Positions 44,093 through 54,951 of a stretch of 64,000 nucleotides of DNA are shown piece after piece; the stretch's first letter is position 1, and the number at the start of each line of letters is the position of its first letter. This DNA comes from Clostridia bacterium (GTDB lineage: Bacteria; Bacillota; Clostridia; TANB77; CAG-465). The stretch is taken from assembly GCA_028692955.1 (NCBI GenBank), contig JAQUWH010000002.1:120876-184875 (forward strand), given 5' to 3'. Below the pieces are notes generated by a model. That model was not told where the DNA came from. It saw nothing but the letters and a program-made list of their open reading frames with translations, and searched no databases. The position numbers and the translations under genes are program-made.

Positions 44093-44599
44093 TTAATTTA
44101 ACTCAATAAATACTTTGGCATCTATATCTGATACCCATGATGGTTCTATTTCTTTACTTGCAAATTTAAATTTTACATTACCTTTATCATTGACGCTCCA
44201 TTTACCATTCCAATAGGTTGGTAAACTTCCTTTCATTTCACTCCAATCTTTCTTATCGAGTATTTTATTAATCTTTTCTAGTAATTCATTAAAAGAACCA
44301 TCTTCTACTGTTGAATTTTCTAATAGATATACTCCAACAGCATTCTGAACAGCAAAGGAATCTTCTATAAATTTATCTTTTTTTCCTTCTAATTCATATT
44401 CTTCTTTAATTGCTGAAGAATATTTCTTTATATTTAATTCACTAATATTGGTATTTTCATCTATCTCAACTACTTTATTATTTAGTAAGACTACTAAAAC
44501 TACAATAAATGCAATAATGATGAGTGAAATCATAAAAGTAACAAATTTCTTCATATTTTTAATTTTAGATTTATTTTTTGTATTTACATTCTTTTCCAT
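44093..44599 (-). CDS. Unrecognised membrane-anchored protein between pgk and tpiA
   Basis: This is a 168-aa protein with a basic N-terminus, one TM (FVTFMISLIIIAFIVVLVVLL) and an outside domain ending in KGNVKFKFASKEIEPSWVSD. No family is recognised. Spacing of 11 bases on both sides places it inside the glycolysis operon although it looks like a surface protein. AGG-rich bases precede the ATG. Confidence 0.7.
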   Translation of the reverse strand: MEKNVNTKNKSKIKNMKKFVTFMISLIIIAFIVVLVVLLNNKVVEIDENTNISELNIKKYSSAIKEEYELEGKKDKFIEDSFAVQNAVGVYLLENSTVEDGSFNELLEKINKILDKKDWSEMKGSLPTYWNGKWSVNDKGNVKFKFASKEIEPSWVSDIDAKVFIELN

Positions 44600-44610
44600 A
44601 TTTTTCCTCT

Positions 44611-45792
44611 TTATTCCTTATCGTCTAATGCTTCAATACCAGGAAGTTTTTTCCCTTCCATGAATTCAAGTGAAGCTCCACCACCAGTTGAAACATGAGT
44701 CATCTTATCTTCTAAACCAAATATTTCAACTGCTGCTGCACTATCTCCACCACCAATAATAGAGATACAATTAGAATCTGCCATTGCTTTTGCTATTTCT
44801 TTTGTACCAGTAGCAAATTCTTCAATTTCAAATACGCCAACTGGCCCATTCCATACTACAGTTCCAGCCACTTCAATCTCTTGTTTGTATAGTTCAATTG
44901 TTTTAGGCCCTATATCCACTCCCATATAATCATCTGGAATTTCATAAGAACTCGTAATCATTGTTTTAGCACCTTTTTCAAGTTTATTCGCAACTAAATT
45001 ATCCACTGGAGTAAGTATTCTTACTTCTTTATCCAATGCTTTTTTTAATATCTCACAAGCAATTTCTATCTTATCATCTTCACATAAAGATTTCCCTATT
45101 TTACCGCCTTGTGCTTTTATAAAGGTATAAGTCATACCTCCACCAATCAATAAAGTATCCACTTTATCTAGTAAACTGTTTAATACTCCAATTTTCGAAG
45201 ATACTTTTGAGCCCCCCACAATAGCAACAAGAGGTCTTTTTGGATTATTAATTCCTTTATCTAGTACCTCTATTTCTTTTTCGATTAAGAAACCACACAC
45301 AGATGGTAAATAATGTGTTACACCTTCTGTAGACGCATGCGCTCTATGAGCTGTACCAAATGCATCATTGACAAAAATTTCAGCAAACGAAGCAAGTTTT
45401 TTAGCAAACTCAGGATCATTGTTTTCTTCTGCCTCTGTCATACGTGTATTTTCAAGTAGGACAACATCTCCTTCATGCATATTATTGATATGATTTGATG
45501 TTTCATCTGAATTGATATCTTTTAATAAAGGTACCTCTTTTTTTAACAATTCAGATAATCTCACTGCAACAGGAGCTAAGCTAATATTTTTTCCTGTTTT
45601 CCCTATATGAGAGCATAAAATCACTTTTGCATGATGGTTGATTAAATATTCAATTGTTTTTAACGATTCTACAATTCTTTTATCACTTGTGATTTCTCCT
45701 GTTTCTTTATTGAATGGAACATTAAAATCACATCTTACTAATACTCTTTTTGATTCTACATTGACATCTTCTACTGTTTTTTTATTTAACAT
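44611..45792 (-). CDS. pgk: Phosphoglycerate kinase
   Basis: This enzyme makes ATP from 1,3-bisphosphoglycerate. The 393-aa protein has VLVRCDFNVPF, the HIGK segment SHIGKTGK, the GGSKVSSKI block, GGGMTYTF and the C-terminal GGGDSAAAVE and THVSTGGGASLEF. The start at 45792 follows GGAGGG by 5 bases; an upstream ATG at 45810 would translate the ribosome site. Confidence 0.97.
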   Translation of the reverse strand: MLNKKTVEDVNVESKRVLVRCDFNVPFNKETGEITSDKRIVESLKTIEYLINHHAKVILCSHIGKTGKNISLAPVAVRLSELLKKEVPLLKDINSDETSNHINNMHEGDVVLLENTRMTEAEENNDPEFAKKLASFAEIFVNDAFGTAHRAHASTEGVTHYLPSVCGFLIEKEIEVLDKGINNPKRPLVAIVGGSKVSSKIGVLNSLLDKVDTLLIGGGMTYTFIKAQGGKIGKSLCEDDKIEIACEILKKALDKEVRILTPVDNLVANKLEKGAKTMITSSYEIPDDYMGVDIGPKTIELYKQEIEVAGTVVWNGPVGVFEIEEFATGTKEIAKAMADSNCISIIGGGDSAAAVEIFGLEDKMTHVSTGGGASLEFMEGKKLPGIEALDDKE

Positions 45793-45860
45793 ATTATCCC
45801 TCCGATTCATTTAAAAATAGCTGGCTTTGTTATATAAGCCAGCCACCTTTATGATATTTG

Positions 45861-46926
<1,066 letters not shown>

Positions 46927-46985
46927 TACTTGTGACAAAATTTACCTATTTTTTCACATTAAATCGTTTTTCATGTCATTTATAT

Positions 46986-47033
46986 GACAAAAATAGCTCT
47001 AAACCGTATATTTCCATACATTGTTTAGAACTA
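46986..47033 (-). terminator. Terminator of the winged-helix gene
   Basis: AATAGTTCTAAAC pairs with GTTTAGAGCTATT, with an inner GTAT/ATAC, and TTTTTG follows on the minus strand. Confidence 0.75.
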
Positions 47034-47049
47034 TTCAAAATATTTATAT

Positions 47050-48072
47050 TTATTCTACTATCATATTAGGATTGAAAGTCACATCTGTTTTTAATGTGTT
47101 GTTTTCTTTTTTCTCTCCCGGTTTTAGTATTTCTAGTTTTTTAGTTGTTAACTTATATTTTTTTGTATCGGGTTCTAACTCAAATACACTAATAGAGTTT
47201 TCTAAATTATCATCTAAATGTTTTAATTCAGTGGTAAAATACATATCTTCATCTTTTAAATAGGTACTTACCTTTTTGATAATTCTAAATATTTCAGCGA
47301 TATGTTGGATATCTTCACCTACAAATACAATTTGTGGTTTATCGTAAAATCCAGCATCATTTTTTGAAAAATTCTCATAAAAATCAGAATATAATTGTAC
47401 TTTTTCAGCTAACATATTTTGCCAGTCTTCATTTCTTCTTACAATTTCAAATACAAAATTTAAATCTTCAGAGCCATTCTTTAATGTAACCATACCACCT
47501 GTTGGTTTAAATTTAACGTTATATTTTTTTGAGAATAGCAACACATTAGGTGTTGACGAAGAATATGCAGCTACTTTTTGCATATATGCAATTAATATCT
47601 GATTTCCTGCTAATTTTCTTTTTACAGCATATGCAGGCTTTGTATTATCTGTTGGTTGCCAAGACGTTGCTATATTTCTTTGTTTTAATATATACGTAGC
47701 AATTTTATCCATTGCATACGCTCTATATGAACTTTTACCAGATTCGCTTTGGAAATAATATCTTGCTATTACTTTTGATTTTGTTAAATCTTCTAACCAT
47801 TTTGAAACTTTACTTTGTTTTTTATCTTCTTCAATATCATCTAGTTTTCCTCTTAAATCAAGAATTTGAGTTACTTGTCTTGAAGAGATAAAACCGAATT
47901 CATTGACTACTTCTAAAGCTTTTATGTGAGATTCATTAATATATCCCATATCCATTTTAAACACTACTTGATTAATGGATGCAAATCCCTCTTTACCATC
48001 GAAAACCTTGATTTCATTTTCTCTCACAGCAAAAGGTGATACAACTGTTTTTACTTCTTTATCATTTACCAT
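47050..48072 (-). CDS. Replication-relaxation-like winged-helix protein
   Basis: This is a 340-aa soluble protein. The N-terminal third looks like a winged helix (ALEVVNEFGFISSRQVTQIL ... VSKWLEDLTKSKVIARYYF ... YAMDKIATYIL). The C-terminal half (LNFVFEIVRRNEDWQNMLAE ... PQIVFVGEDIQHIAEIFRI) resembles the nuclease-like part of the replication-relaxation family often coded by conjugative plasmids and ICEs. The gene has its own operator-bearing promoter and lies at the edge of the transfer module. Family assignment is tentative. Confidence 0.45.
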   Translation of the reverse strand: MVNDKEVKTVVSPFAVRENEIKVFDGKEGFASINQVVFKMDMGYINESHIKALEVVNEFGFISSRQVTQILDLRGKLDDIEEDKKQSKVSKWLEDLTKSKVIARYYFQSESGKSSYRAYAMDKIATYILKQRNIATSWQPTDNTKPAYAVKRKLAGNQILIAYMQKVAAYSSSTPNVLLFSKKYNVKFKPTGGMVTLKNGSEDLNFVFEIVRRNEDWQNMLAEKVQLYSDFYENFSKNDAGFYDKPQIVFVGEDIQHIAEIFRIIKKVSTYLKDEDMYFTTELKHLDDNLENSISVFELEPDTKKYKLTTKKLEILKPGEKKENNTLKTDVTFNPNMIVE

Positions 48073-48112
48073 AACTATCGCTCCTTAAATTTTAACTTTG
48101 AAATTTAATATT

Positions 48113-48142
48113 AAAAAATGAATTAGAATTAATCCATTTTTT
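48113..48142 (-). terminator. Leader attenuator-like hairpin before the winged-helix gene
   Basis: AAAAAATGGATTAAT and AATTCATTTTTT can pair around TCT on the minus strand, with a T6 run at the end. It lies between the promoter (48178-48206) and the ATG, so it would terminate within the leader. Confidence 0.5.
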
Positions 48143-48171
48143 ATTCTCATACTATATACTCATATAATATA

Positions 48172-48206
48172 TAATTCATTATACACTAAATGAATTATCA
48201 TTTCAA
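48172..48206 (-). promoter_or_regulatory. Promoter with a 9-bp inverted-repeat operator over the -10
   Basis: Minus strand TTGAAA (48206-48201), 17 bases, TATAAT (48183-48178). TAATTCATT (48172-48180) and AATGAATTA (48189-48197) form a perfect inverted repeat across the -10. Confidence 0.75.
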
Positions 48207-48271
48207 CCAGTATAGTAAAAAAAGAGTTAAAATTACATAAATTACCAAATTAACTTATGAAAATATAGTAT

Positions 48272-48309
48272 AGAAAAACTATAGAGCCGATATTTCCTTC
48301 TCTATAGTT
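48272..48309 (-). terminator. Rho-independent terminator
   Basis: AACTATAGAG (48277-48286) pairs perfectly with CTCTATAGTT (48300-48309); TTTTTC follows on the minus strand. Confidence 0.8.
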
Positions 48310-48328
48310 AATCACTTCAGTTTATTTA

Positions 48329-49099
48329 TTAAACAGCAGCTGGTACCCTTTGTTTTCCTTCTGCATTACCATTGAAATATTTGTATTGTTTCTCACCATT
48401 TAATGTATATTCTATTGCAAATAAATAATTTTTAGAATTTAGATATTGTGACATCATTATAATCGATTCACATTTAATCAGATTTCCTGGGATAATTGTG
48501 TTTGGCTTTATCTCCCCTCTTGTTAATGTAGCATAAGTTGATTGGTAAATGGCATCAGCATCCCTTATCTCTTCTTTACCCTCTTTAGACACAGTTTTTA
48601 TTTTAATATTTACATTAGTTATATCCTCATTAGTTTTAAAGTCTTTAGGTATATATATTTCATACTCTAACAAAGCAAACTCCTGTGAAGAAATGATTCC
48701 ATTAAAATCAATTGCTTTATTGATTTTTGTTTTATTATATCTATCAATATATGGTTTTAATTCATTCGTTCCTCGTGTCATTCTATTTACTCTAATGAAT
48801 GCATCATTATAATTGTTAGAAATTTTACCCGTTTTTTCATCTACAAGGGCGCCATACAGCTTTACCTCAATCCAGTCCCCAATCTGAGCAGGTTTTTCCA
48901 AACTAGCTTCCTTAACATTAATAGTATTTTCATCTAGAGAAGTGCCATTGCCAGTATTAATAACATTATTATTGGTGCCTTCTTCTATTTTTTCTTTTTT
49001 ACTAAAATTTACAATTATTATTACTATTACAATAATAACAACGATAATACATAAAATCATAAATATATGCCTTTTAGGTTGTTGTTTTTTCTGTGCCAT
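48329..49099 (-). CDS. Membrane-anchored extracellular protein, unrecognised
   Basis: This is a 256-aa protein with a basic N-terminus, one TM (IFMILCIIVVIIVIVIIIV), an Asn/Thr-rich linker and a beta-rich outside domain (QIGDWIEVKLYGALVDEKTG; PKDFKTNEDITNVNIKIKTV) reminiscent of DUF4352-type domains. The ATG at 49099 lies 8 bases after AGAGG; a GTG at 49108 overlaps that site. It probably belongs to the mobile element's surface proteins. Confidence 0.65.
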   Translation of the reverse strand: MAQKKQQPKRHIFMILCIIVVIIVIVIIIVNFSKKEKIEEGTNNNVINTGNGTSLDENTINVKEASLEKPAQIGDWIEVKLYGALVDEKTGKISNNYNDAFIRVNRMTRGTNELKPYIDRYNKTKINKAIDFNGIISSQEFALLEYEIYIPKDFKTNEDITNVNIKIKTVSKEGKEEIRDADAIYQSTYATLTRGEIKPNTIIPGNLIKCESIIMMSQYLNSKNYLFAIEYTLNGEKQYKYFNGNAEGKQRVPAAV

Positions 49100-49161
49100 T
49101 TTATACACCTCTCTTTTCTATTATACTTGATATGTATCATTTTTGTCAACTCAATAATAGA

Positions 49162-49202
49162 CTAAAAGCAGTAAACATAATAGTAATTTACTGCTTTTAT
49201 TT
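49162..49202 (-). terminator. Terminator of the S1-domain gene
   Basis: TAAAAGCAGTAAA pairs with TTTACTGCTTTTA around CATAATAGTAA; A/T tracts suit either strand. Confidence 0.8.
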
Positions 49203-49208
49203 ATAATG

Positions 49209-50036
49209 TTAACCAATAATAATTAATTTTATTTTCTTCTTTTCCGGTAATATTCTTTTAATACTAACTAAAACTTTTTGACCATATTCAACACCATTGA
49301 CATGTTCTGCAAGACCAATCAAGTTTGGTTTAAGCTCAACAAAGATACCTGTCTTGATTCTGTTTCTTACAATTCCTTCAATAATATCTCCCTCTTTTAT
49401 TTTGGAAATATTTTCTTCGAAAGTACCAAGAAATTCTTTATATGACAATTCAATTTTTCCTGTATCTCTATCAAATTTTTTTACCAATACCGGTATTCTT
49501 TGACCAATTCTTAAAATATCCCCTGCGTTATTGATACCAATATCACTAATATCTTGAAGTTTTAATACACCTGTAACACCACCGCCGACATCCGCAAATG
49601 CAGCATAATCAGTTAATGATACAATAGTACCCTTTAGTTTCATACCAGCTTTAAGATGCATATACATCCACTTTCTTACTTTTAGTTCTAATTTTCTTTT
49701 AGATAATACTAGCTCTATTCCATCATTAGTATTATTGATAGCTTTAATACATACATGTACTAGCTTACCCTTTTTATTAACAATATGCTTTTCCTCAACT
49801 AAACCGTCATCGCCAACAATACTTGAAGCTTCTTCTCTTGGAACTATACACTTTATATTATTTCCAATAACGCCAATCATATTAAAATTTTCATCTATTT
49901 CCTGAACTAGCATATCCAATACTTGTTCTTCTTTTTGAATTTGTTCCAATTTTTTTAACGAGTACTCTTGTGTTCTTATTTTCTTTGATTTAACATCAGT
50001 TTTTTTATTTTCCCTATTAATTTTTTCTTCTTCCAT
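49209..50036 (-). CDS. S1-domain RNA-binding protein
   Basis: This is a 275-aa protein with a charged helical N-terminus and at least two S1/OB folds: MKLKGTIVSLTDYAAFADVG...GVTGVLKLQD (~130-200), and EGDIIEGIVRNRIKTGIFVE...LIGLAEH (~215-270). An N-terminal OB-like part (FNMIGVIGNNIKCIVPREEA) may be a third. It is similar in layout to RpsA-like fragments seen near conjugative modules, and binds RNA by family knowledge. The target is unknown. Confidence 0.75.
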   Translation of the reverse strand: MEEEKINRENKKTDVKSKKIRTQEYSLKKLEQIQKEEQVLDMLVQEIDENFNMIGVIGNNIKCIVPREEASSIVGDDGLVEEKHIVNKKGKLVHVCIKAINNTNDGIELVLSKRKLELKVRKWMYMHLKAGMKLKGTIVSLTDYAAFADVGGGVTGVLKLQDISDIGINNAGDILRIGQRIPVLVKKFDRDTGKIELSYKEFLGTFEENISKIKEGDIIEGIVRNRIKTGIFVELKPNLIGLAEHVNGVEYGQKVLVSIKRILPEKKKIKLIIIG

Positions 50037-50097
50037 TCATTATTACCATTATTTTATAAATTAATTCTAATTTATAAATACCTTTCTATATCAATAG

Positions 50098-50133
50098 GAT
50101 TGTAGAAATATATCTAACTATATTTCTACAATC
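50098..50133. repeat. Perfect 15-bp hairpin
   Basis: GATTGTAGAAATATA and TATATTTCTACAATC flank TCTAAC. Neither side is T-rich, so its role at the 3' end of the transfer operon (50171 on) is uncertain; an RNA-stability hairpin is possible. Confidence 0.7.
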
Positions 50134-50170
50134 GTTTATTCTATAATAATATTAAAAATTAACTGTCATT

Positions 50171-51106
50171 TTATTTAAGGATCACCGTATACGTAAATGG
50201 AGCCGTTACTCTAAATATGTATTCTTTACCGTGAGTATCAATATAGTTATAATCTGTATAGTTTTCCTGTTCAGTAACATTATATGTTTCTATCTTCATC
50301 GTAACCATATCTTTTAAGTTTTCCTTAACATATTTGTTATACTCCTCAAAAGTATTAAATTTAACGTTTTTAGTTTCATTATCCAGTAGAGCATATGCTC
50401 TTTCTCGATTGTACAACATACTATATCTATAATCCTCAAACATGTCTTCAATATAGGTCACTTCACTAACAGTCATAGGAGAATAGTTATTGAATGTATT
50501 ATTTACTACATTTGATAACTCTATTTTATTTTTACTATTAAGTTCTAATTTATCATAACCTTTAGCAATAATATAATCTTCTAAATAAATTGTAAATCTA
50601 TTAGTTACATTGTTTATTTTTAGGGCAATATTAAACTTATCTTTAGTGCTATTTTTTTTGTTCACTTGCTCTGCAAATACTAAATATAATGAAATATTAT
50701 CCTGTTTTTGGATTCTACAAATTTTATTAATTTGTAATTCACCATTTAGTACTTTTGGTATTGTATCACTAATATTTTCTTTTGTGATTTTATATAACTC
50801 AATATACTCTGTGTCAAGGAACTTATATAGATTCTCTTTCATTTTGTTTTTATACTCTTCATTACTGATTCCATCAAAATCATTAACAGAGAAGTAGATA
50901 TCTTTTCAAGAATAATAAAATTTATTAACGCATGTTTTAATGTCGTAGTATTCATCTAAATTATTCACACTAATCACTTTATCATCTAAGTTATTAATAC
51001 TAGCTTTCGATGAAGTATATATCATCGAAGCCATAAAAAGTAATATAGCAATAATAGCAATGATTATTAATATTAAAACATTTCTTCTCACTTTTCTACT
51101 TATCAT
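50171..51106 (-). CDS. TcpC/VirB8-like conjugation protein with an in-frame TGA
   Basis: One TM (NVLILIIIAIIAILLFMASM) is followed by a helix (LDEYYDIKTCVNKFYYS), TGA (50908-50906), and then in the same frame KDIYFSVNDFDGISNEEYKN and two ~95-residue NTF2-like halves. The second half starts at YRYSMLYNRERAYALLDNET. This is the architecture of TcpC, the Gram-positive VirB8 analogue. Whole length would be 311 residues around the stop. It is either a nonsense-mutated gene, a read-through gene or two ORFs (51106-50906, 50842-50171). Confidence 0.6.
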
Positions 51107-51128
51107 AACATTTATCTCCTAAATATTT

Positions 51129-54100
51129 CTAATCTACAATATTATATTCTCCTGTTTGGAATAGTCTCCATTCAGATTTTCTTCTTCTTATAAGTCCTTC
51201 AGATAACTCGTCATTAGACTTTCTTGGGGACATCATAAAGTTTGTATATAATTTATGTTCAAAATTTGGTTCTGATTTTCCAAATAGATCATCTTTCGTT
51301 GGATCCCAATATGCTTTATACGCTTCTGCAAAATTATAGTTATTTACCATTGTATAATTCGAATCCAAAGTACCAGCACCACCATTATATACTCTTGAAA
51401 TTAAAGCATGTATCTGGTAATCTTTTAAATTAAGTCCGGAAACTCTACTATTTACAGCATCCGTGTTTGATTTTAATTCCTGTTCCTCAAGTGCGTCAAT
51501 GAAAGCTTTATCAATTTCTGAGCCAAAGTCTGTCTCGTAACCAGCTTCAATAATTACATCGGCAAATCCACCATTAAATATGTCAATTCCCCATCCAACA
51601 GTTTGGTGTCCATACCCGTCACTTACTACGATATACTTTGTTCCATCTGCATTCATTTTTGGTCCCTCTGAGCCAGCTTCCCACATGTGTATATAATTAA
51701 CTAGTGCTTCGCTATTAGCTGTCTTAATTTTAGAAAATTTATAACCAGAAGGTGCTTTTGTTATTGTTGTAGGGTCTATAGAACCATATTCTGGTTCTGT
51801 AACAAAATAGTCTAAAGGATCTACAGTATTTGAATCACTTGAACCATCTTTATACATTTGGAAATCAAGATAAGTGTTTTTAGTTTTAGGATCTTCTGCC
51901 ATCACACCTATAATATCTCCTGCCTTAACTTCTTTACCTTGCTTTATCGATTTATCGATATCCTTAATATTAGAATATCTAGTATATATTTTTCCTTCAT
52001 GCTCAATAAGTACAGAATTTGACTTTACTTCAGCCACTTTACCATCTTTTGATACAAGCACATTGTTTTGACCTTTTCCAGCAGGTATATAAATTGATTT
52101 ACTATACTCACCAAAGAATGGTGTTTTACCATAAATAACATCAATATTTTTAGCATATTCGTTGTATTCTATATTAACCGGCCAATTAAAGTTATATTCA
52201 AATAGATCTTTTACAGTTGTTTGGTCTGTCTTAGAGGTGTTTATTTCAAATCCTAGTGAAGAGAAATAAGCATAAGGTAATACTCCGTTATTTTTTGTTA
52301 TTGCTTCTTTTACAAGTTTCTTTAGATTTGCATATGCCATAGATAAATAGCTTCTAGAATATCCGATATATTTCTTGTATTCACGCCCTTTACTTAAATA
52401 ACCATACATTAATTTTGGATTAGAATTTAAAAGATCAATCTTATTTAGTTCTTTTCTAGAAGACAAAGCTTTATATATTCCGGAACCTTCATCTTTATTT
52501 TTTTCGAAATCCTCTTGAGTGATAGAGTCTTTATTTGGATCTTTGTTTAAATTACTGTTATACTCAATCAAGGCATCATAATCGATTGATTTTGATTTGC
52601 TTCCAGATTGACTTAGTGTATCTTCCCATGTTCTATCCACAAATATTGTATTACCATCATTTTCCATATAATATCCACCATAATACGTAAAAACTGTGGT
52701 AATAGGGTTCAATGATTGTTGTGAATTTGGTGGATATGTACCTTGGAATCCTCTATTATGTACATCTTCAAAAGAACTAAAACTTCCAAAATAACTTGCA
52801 CCAGGTATTTTATTTTCTCCCATGATTGTCTCATGATATGGCTGTTTTTGTGTAATAGCAGATTTTGGATTTTGTCTTGCTAATACATCTGATTCGCTAT
52901 ATTTTGTATAATTAAAAGTATTTTCATATGTCATGTCAAAAGTTTTTGCTTCTGCCAAGAAATACTGTGTTGTTTCAGTTGAACTATCACTTACATATTC
53001 TTCTTTTAATGGGCTCTCGTGTCCATTATTATCTACTCTTTCATTAATATCTGCCGACTGAATTTTTTTTCTTTCCACTTCCCAATGATCAGCAATTACC
53101 CCAGTTGGTAGATGCGTTGTTGGATCATAATACTGTGTCATTTTAACAGTTATTACATCTTGATACGTTGTTTGTGTATATTCCTTATATTTTGTTTTTA
53201 AGACATATTTTTGTAAATCATATCGATGTACTATAATATCATGATAAGTATTTTGCAATAGACTATACGTAAAGTTTGGATTTCCTTTCGTATTTTCATT
53301 ATTTTCATCTGTACCGCTTGTTAATACTCCTGAAGTCATCGAAAGTGGTATATACCAAGATTGCAAATATGGTAATACTAAGCTAACAAATTTACCTAAT
53401 TTCGTATTGTTAGAATCTGATGGATATTTTAATCCATATACTAAATCTTCTTTAAGTGGTGAATCTTCCCCATTTTTTGTATGACTATACTGCTTCCATT
53501 TGATTCTATTAAAATCATATTTTTCAGTAAATAATATATGCTTCATTAATTCTAGCCTGTCATTTACATCAACGACTCTAAAATCAGCTTTTGTATCATC
53601 TCCAGAAATAACATAATTTGGTTCACCAACGAAATTATCGAATACAGAACCTGAACCTCCACCAGTAAAATCAATACTACCTTGATATTCTGACATTTTG
53701 CTTTTTATATTTTCAATTAATATATTGCCACCTTGCTTATTTAATTGTATTCCATCTGATTGAGCAATAGCAGGAATAAGATACCCATCTGCTCCAACTA
53801 AATTTTCGGTAATATCTATATAATTAACTAAATCTGTATTATTACAATATTCTTCCAATAACTGATTATACTTTTTTACTCTTTCTTTATCATATTGCCC
53901 TGTGATATCCTTACCATCCTTACTCTTTTTAAATGCTTTTGTTGTAGGTAAAGTTGGCATTACATATATTGGTATCTTAGGAAACTTAGTTTTTAACTTT
54001 TCTATTACTTTCTTAATATCATCAATTTTAGGATCTGCATTATTACTACTAATATCATTTATCCCTAGCATCAACATAATTGCTTTAGGTTTATATGAAT

Positions 54101-54933
54101 ATCCATCTATTGCAGAAAGTATAGAACTTGCAGTTGCACTACTACTAGCTTCCACATTAAATTTTTCTTCTTTTGCTATGCCATTTGATTTAAGGCTATA
54201 TATACTTTGATCTCCTATAAATAACATATCACTTAAATCATTAGGATCCCAACTAACATCTCCTGCACCAAATGTTGTTCTAATATCAGCTTTAGTGAGT
54301 TTTGCAGCATATTCAGCCTTTATCCTATATACTGCATAGTGATAATCATAATACGGTGTTTTATATGCAACACCTGCAGTATCACCACCAGAAGTACCAC
54401 CGTGATTCTACACACATTTGAGGATTTATATATATCCATACATGCGTATCATTTCCAAGTATATCACCTGGCCTAATACTGCCATCTGTCACAAGTTCAA
54501 AAACATCAACACCGGATCCACCTACGGCATTATCACCAGGTGTTATTGGTGGTGCAAGTGGATAGCTACTTCCTGAATTTTTCATTCCCTCATTGACATA
54601 TCCAATAGCATATCTATAGGCAAACGCAATCCATCCAACGCAATCCATTGCATATTTATTGGTATATGCATTACCTGTTACACTAAAGGTACCTGTTGTC
54701 TTTTTACCATTATAGGCAGCACATCTATCATCCCAATCCCAACTATAGTAAGTCTGATTTTCTTTTCCGTGCTCCATTGCATTAACGCCATAATTATTAG
54801 CAAAATTGACAGAAAATTGTGCTACAGCGTCTCCTACTTCTTTTTGAGTTAAAGCAAAGCAATCATTTGAGGAAAACGCACAAAGCAATAGAAAAAAAGC
54901 GATTATTAGTGTATATTTTATTTTCTTATGCAT
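51129..54933 (-). CDS. Multi-domain cell-wall hydrolase of the ICE, read through a +1 shift at CGG
   Basis: This is a secreted protein of about 1,267 aa. The order is: signal peptide (KYTLIIAFFLLLCAF), NlpC/P60 domain with Cys98 (MDCVGWIAF) and His164 (THVWIYI), SGNH-like domain ~236-405, a long beta-rich middle, a LytM-like fold ~930-1045 and a GH24 phage-type lysozyme ~1074-1267 (MWEAGSEG, GHQTVGWGID, GLIRRRKSEWRLF). The frame breaks at codon 178, CGG (54402-54400). Skipping C joins CVES to GGTSGGDTAGVAY and completes the NlpC/P60 fold. The ATG at 54933 follows GGAGG by 9 bases. It likely opens the wall for conjugation. Two ORFs are seen without the shift: 54951-54382 and 54227-51129. Confidence 0.8.
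54400..54402 (-). other. +1 frameshift site (CGG) in the wall hydrolase
   Basis: GAA TCA CGG TGG stops within six codons in the zero frame. GAA TCA GGT GGT ACT TCT is obtained by skipping the C and opens 1,090 further codons. Confidence 0.7.
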
Positions 54934-54951
54934 CAGTATTGTCCTCCTCAT

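Noticed and set aside
50906..50908. TGA reassigned as a sense codon
   Set aside because: Several genes here end cleanly at TGA (tdk before its terminator; the TIGR04086 gene overlapping the spoIVB start), so TGA is a stop in general.
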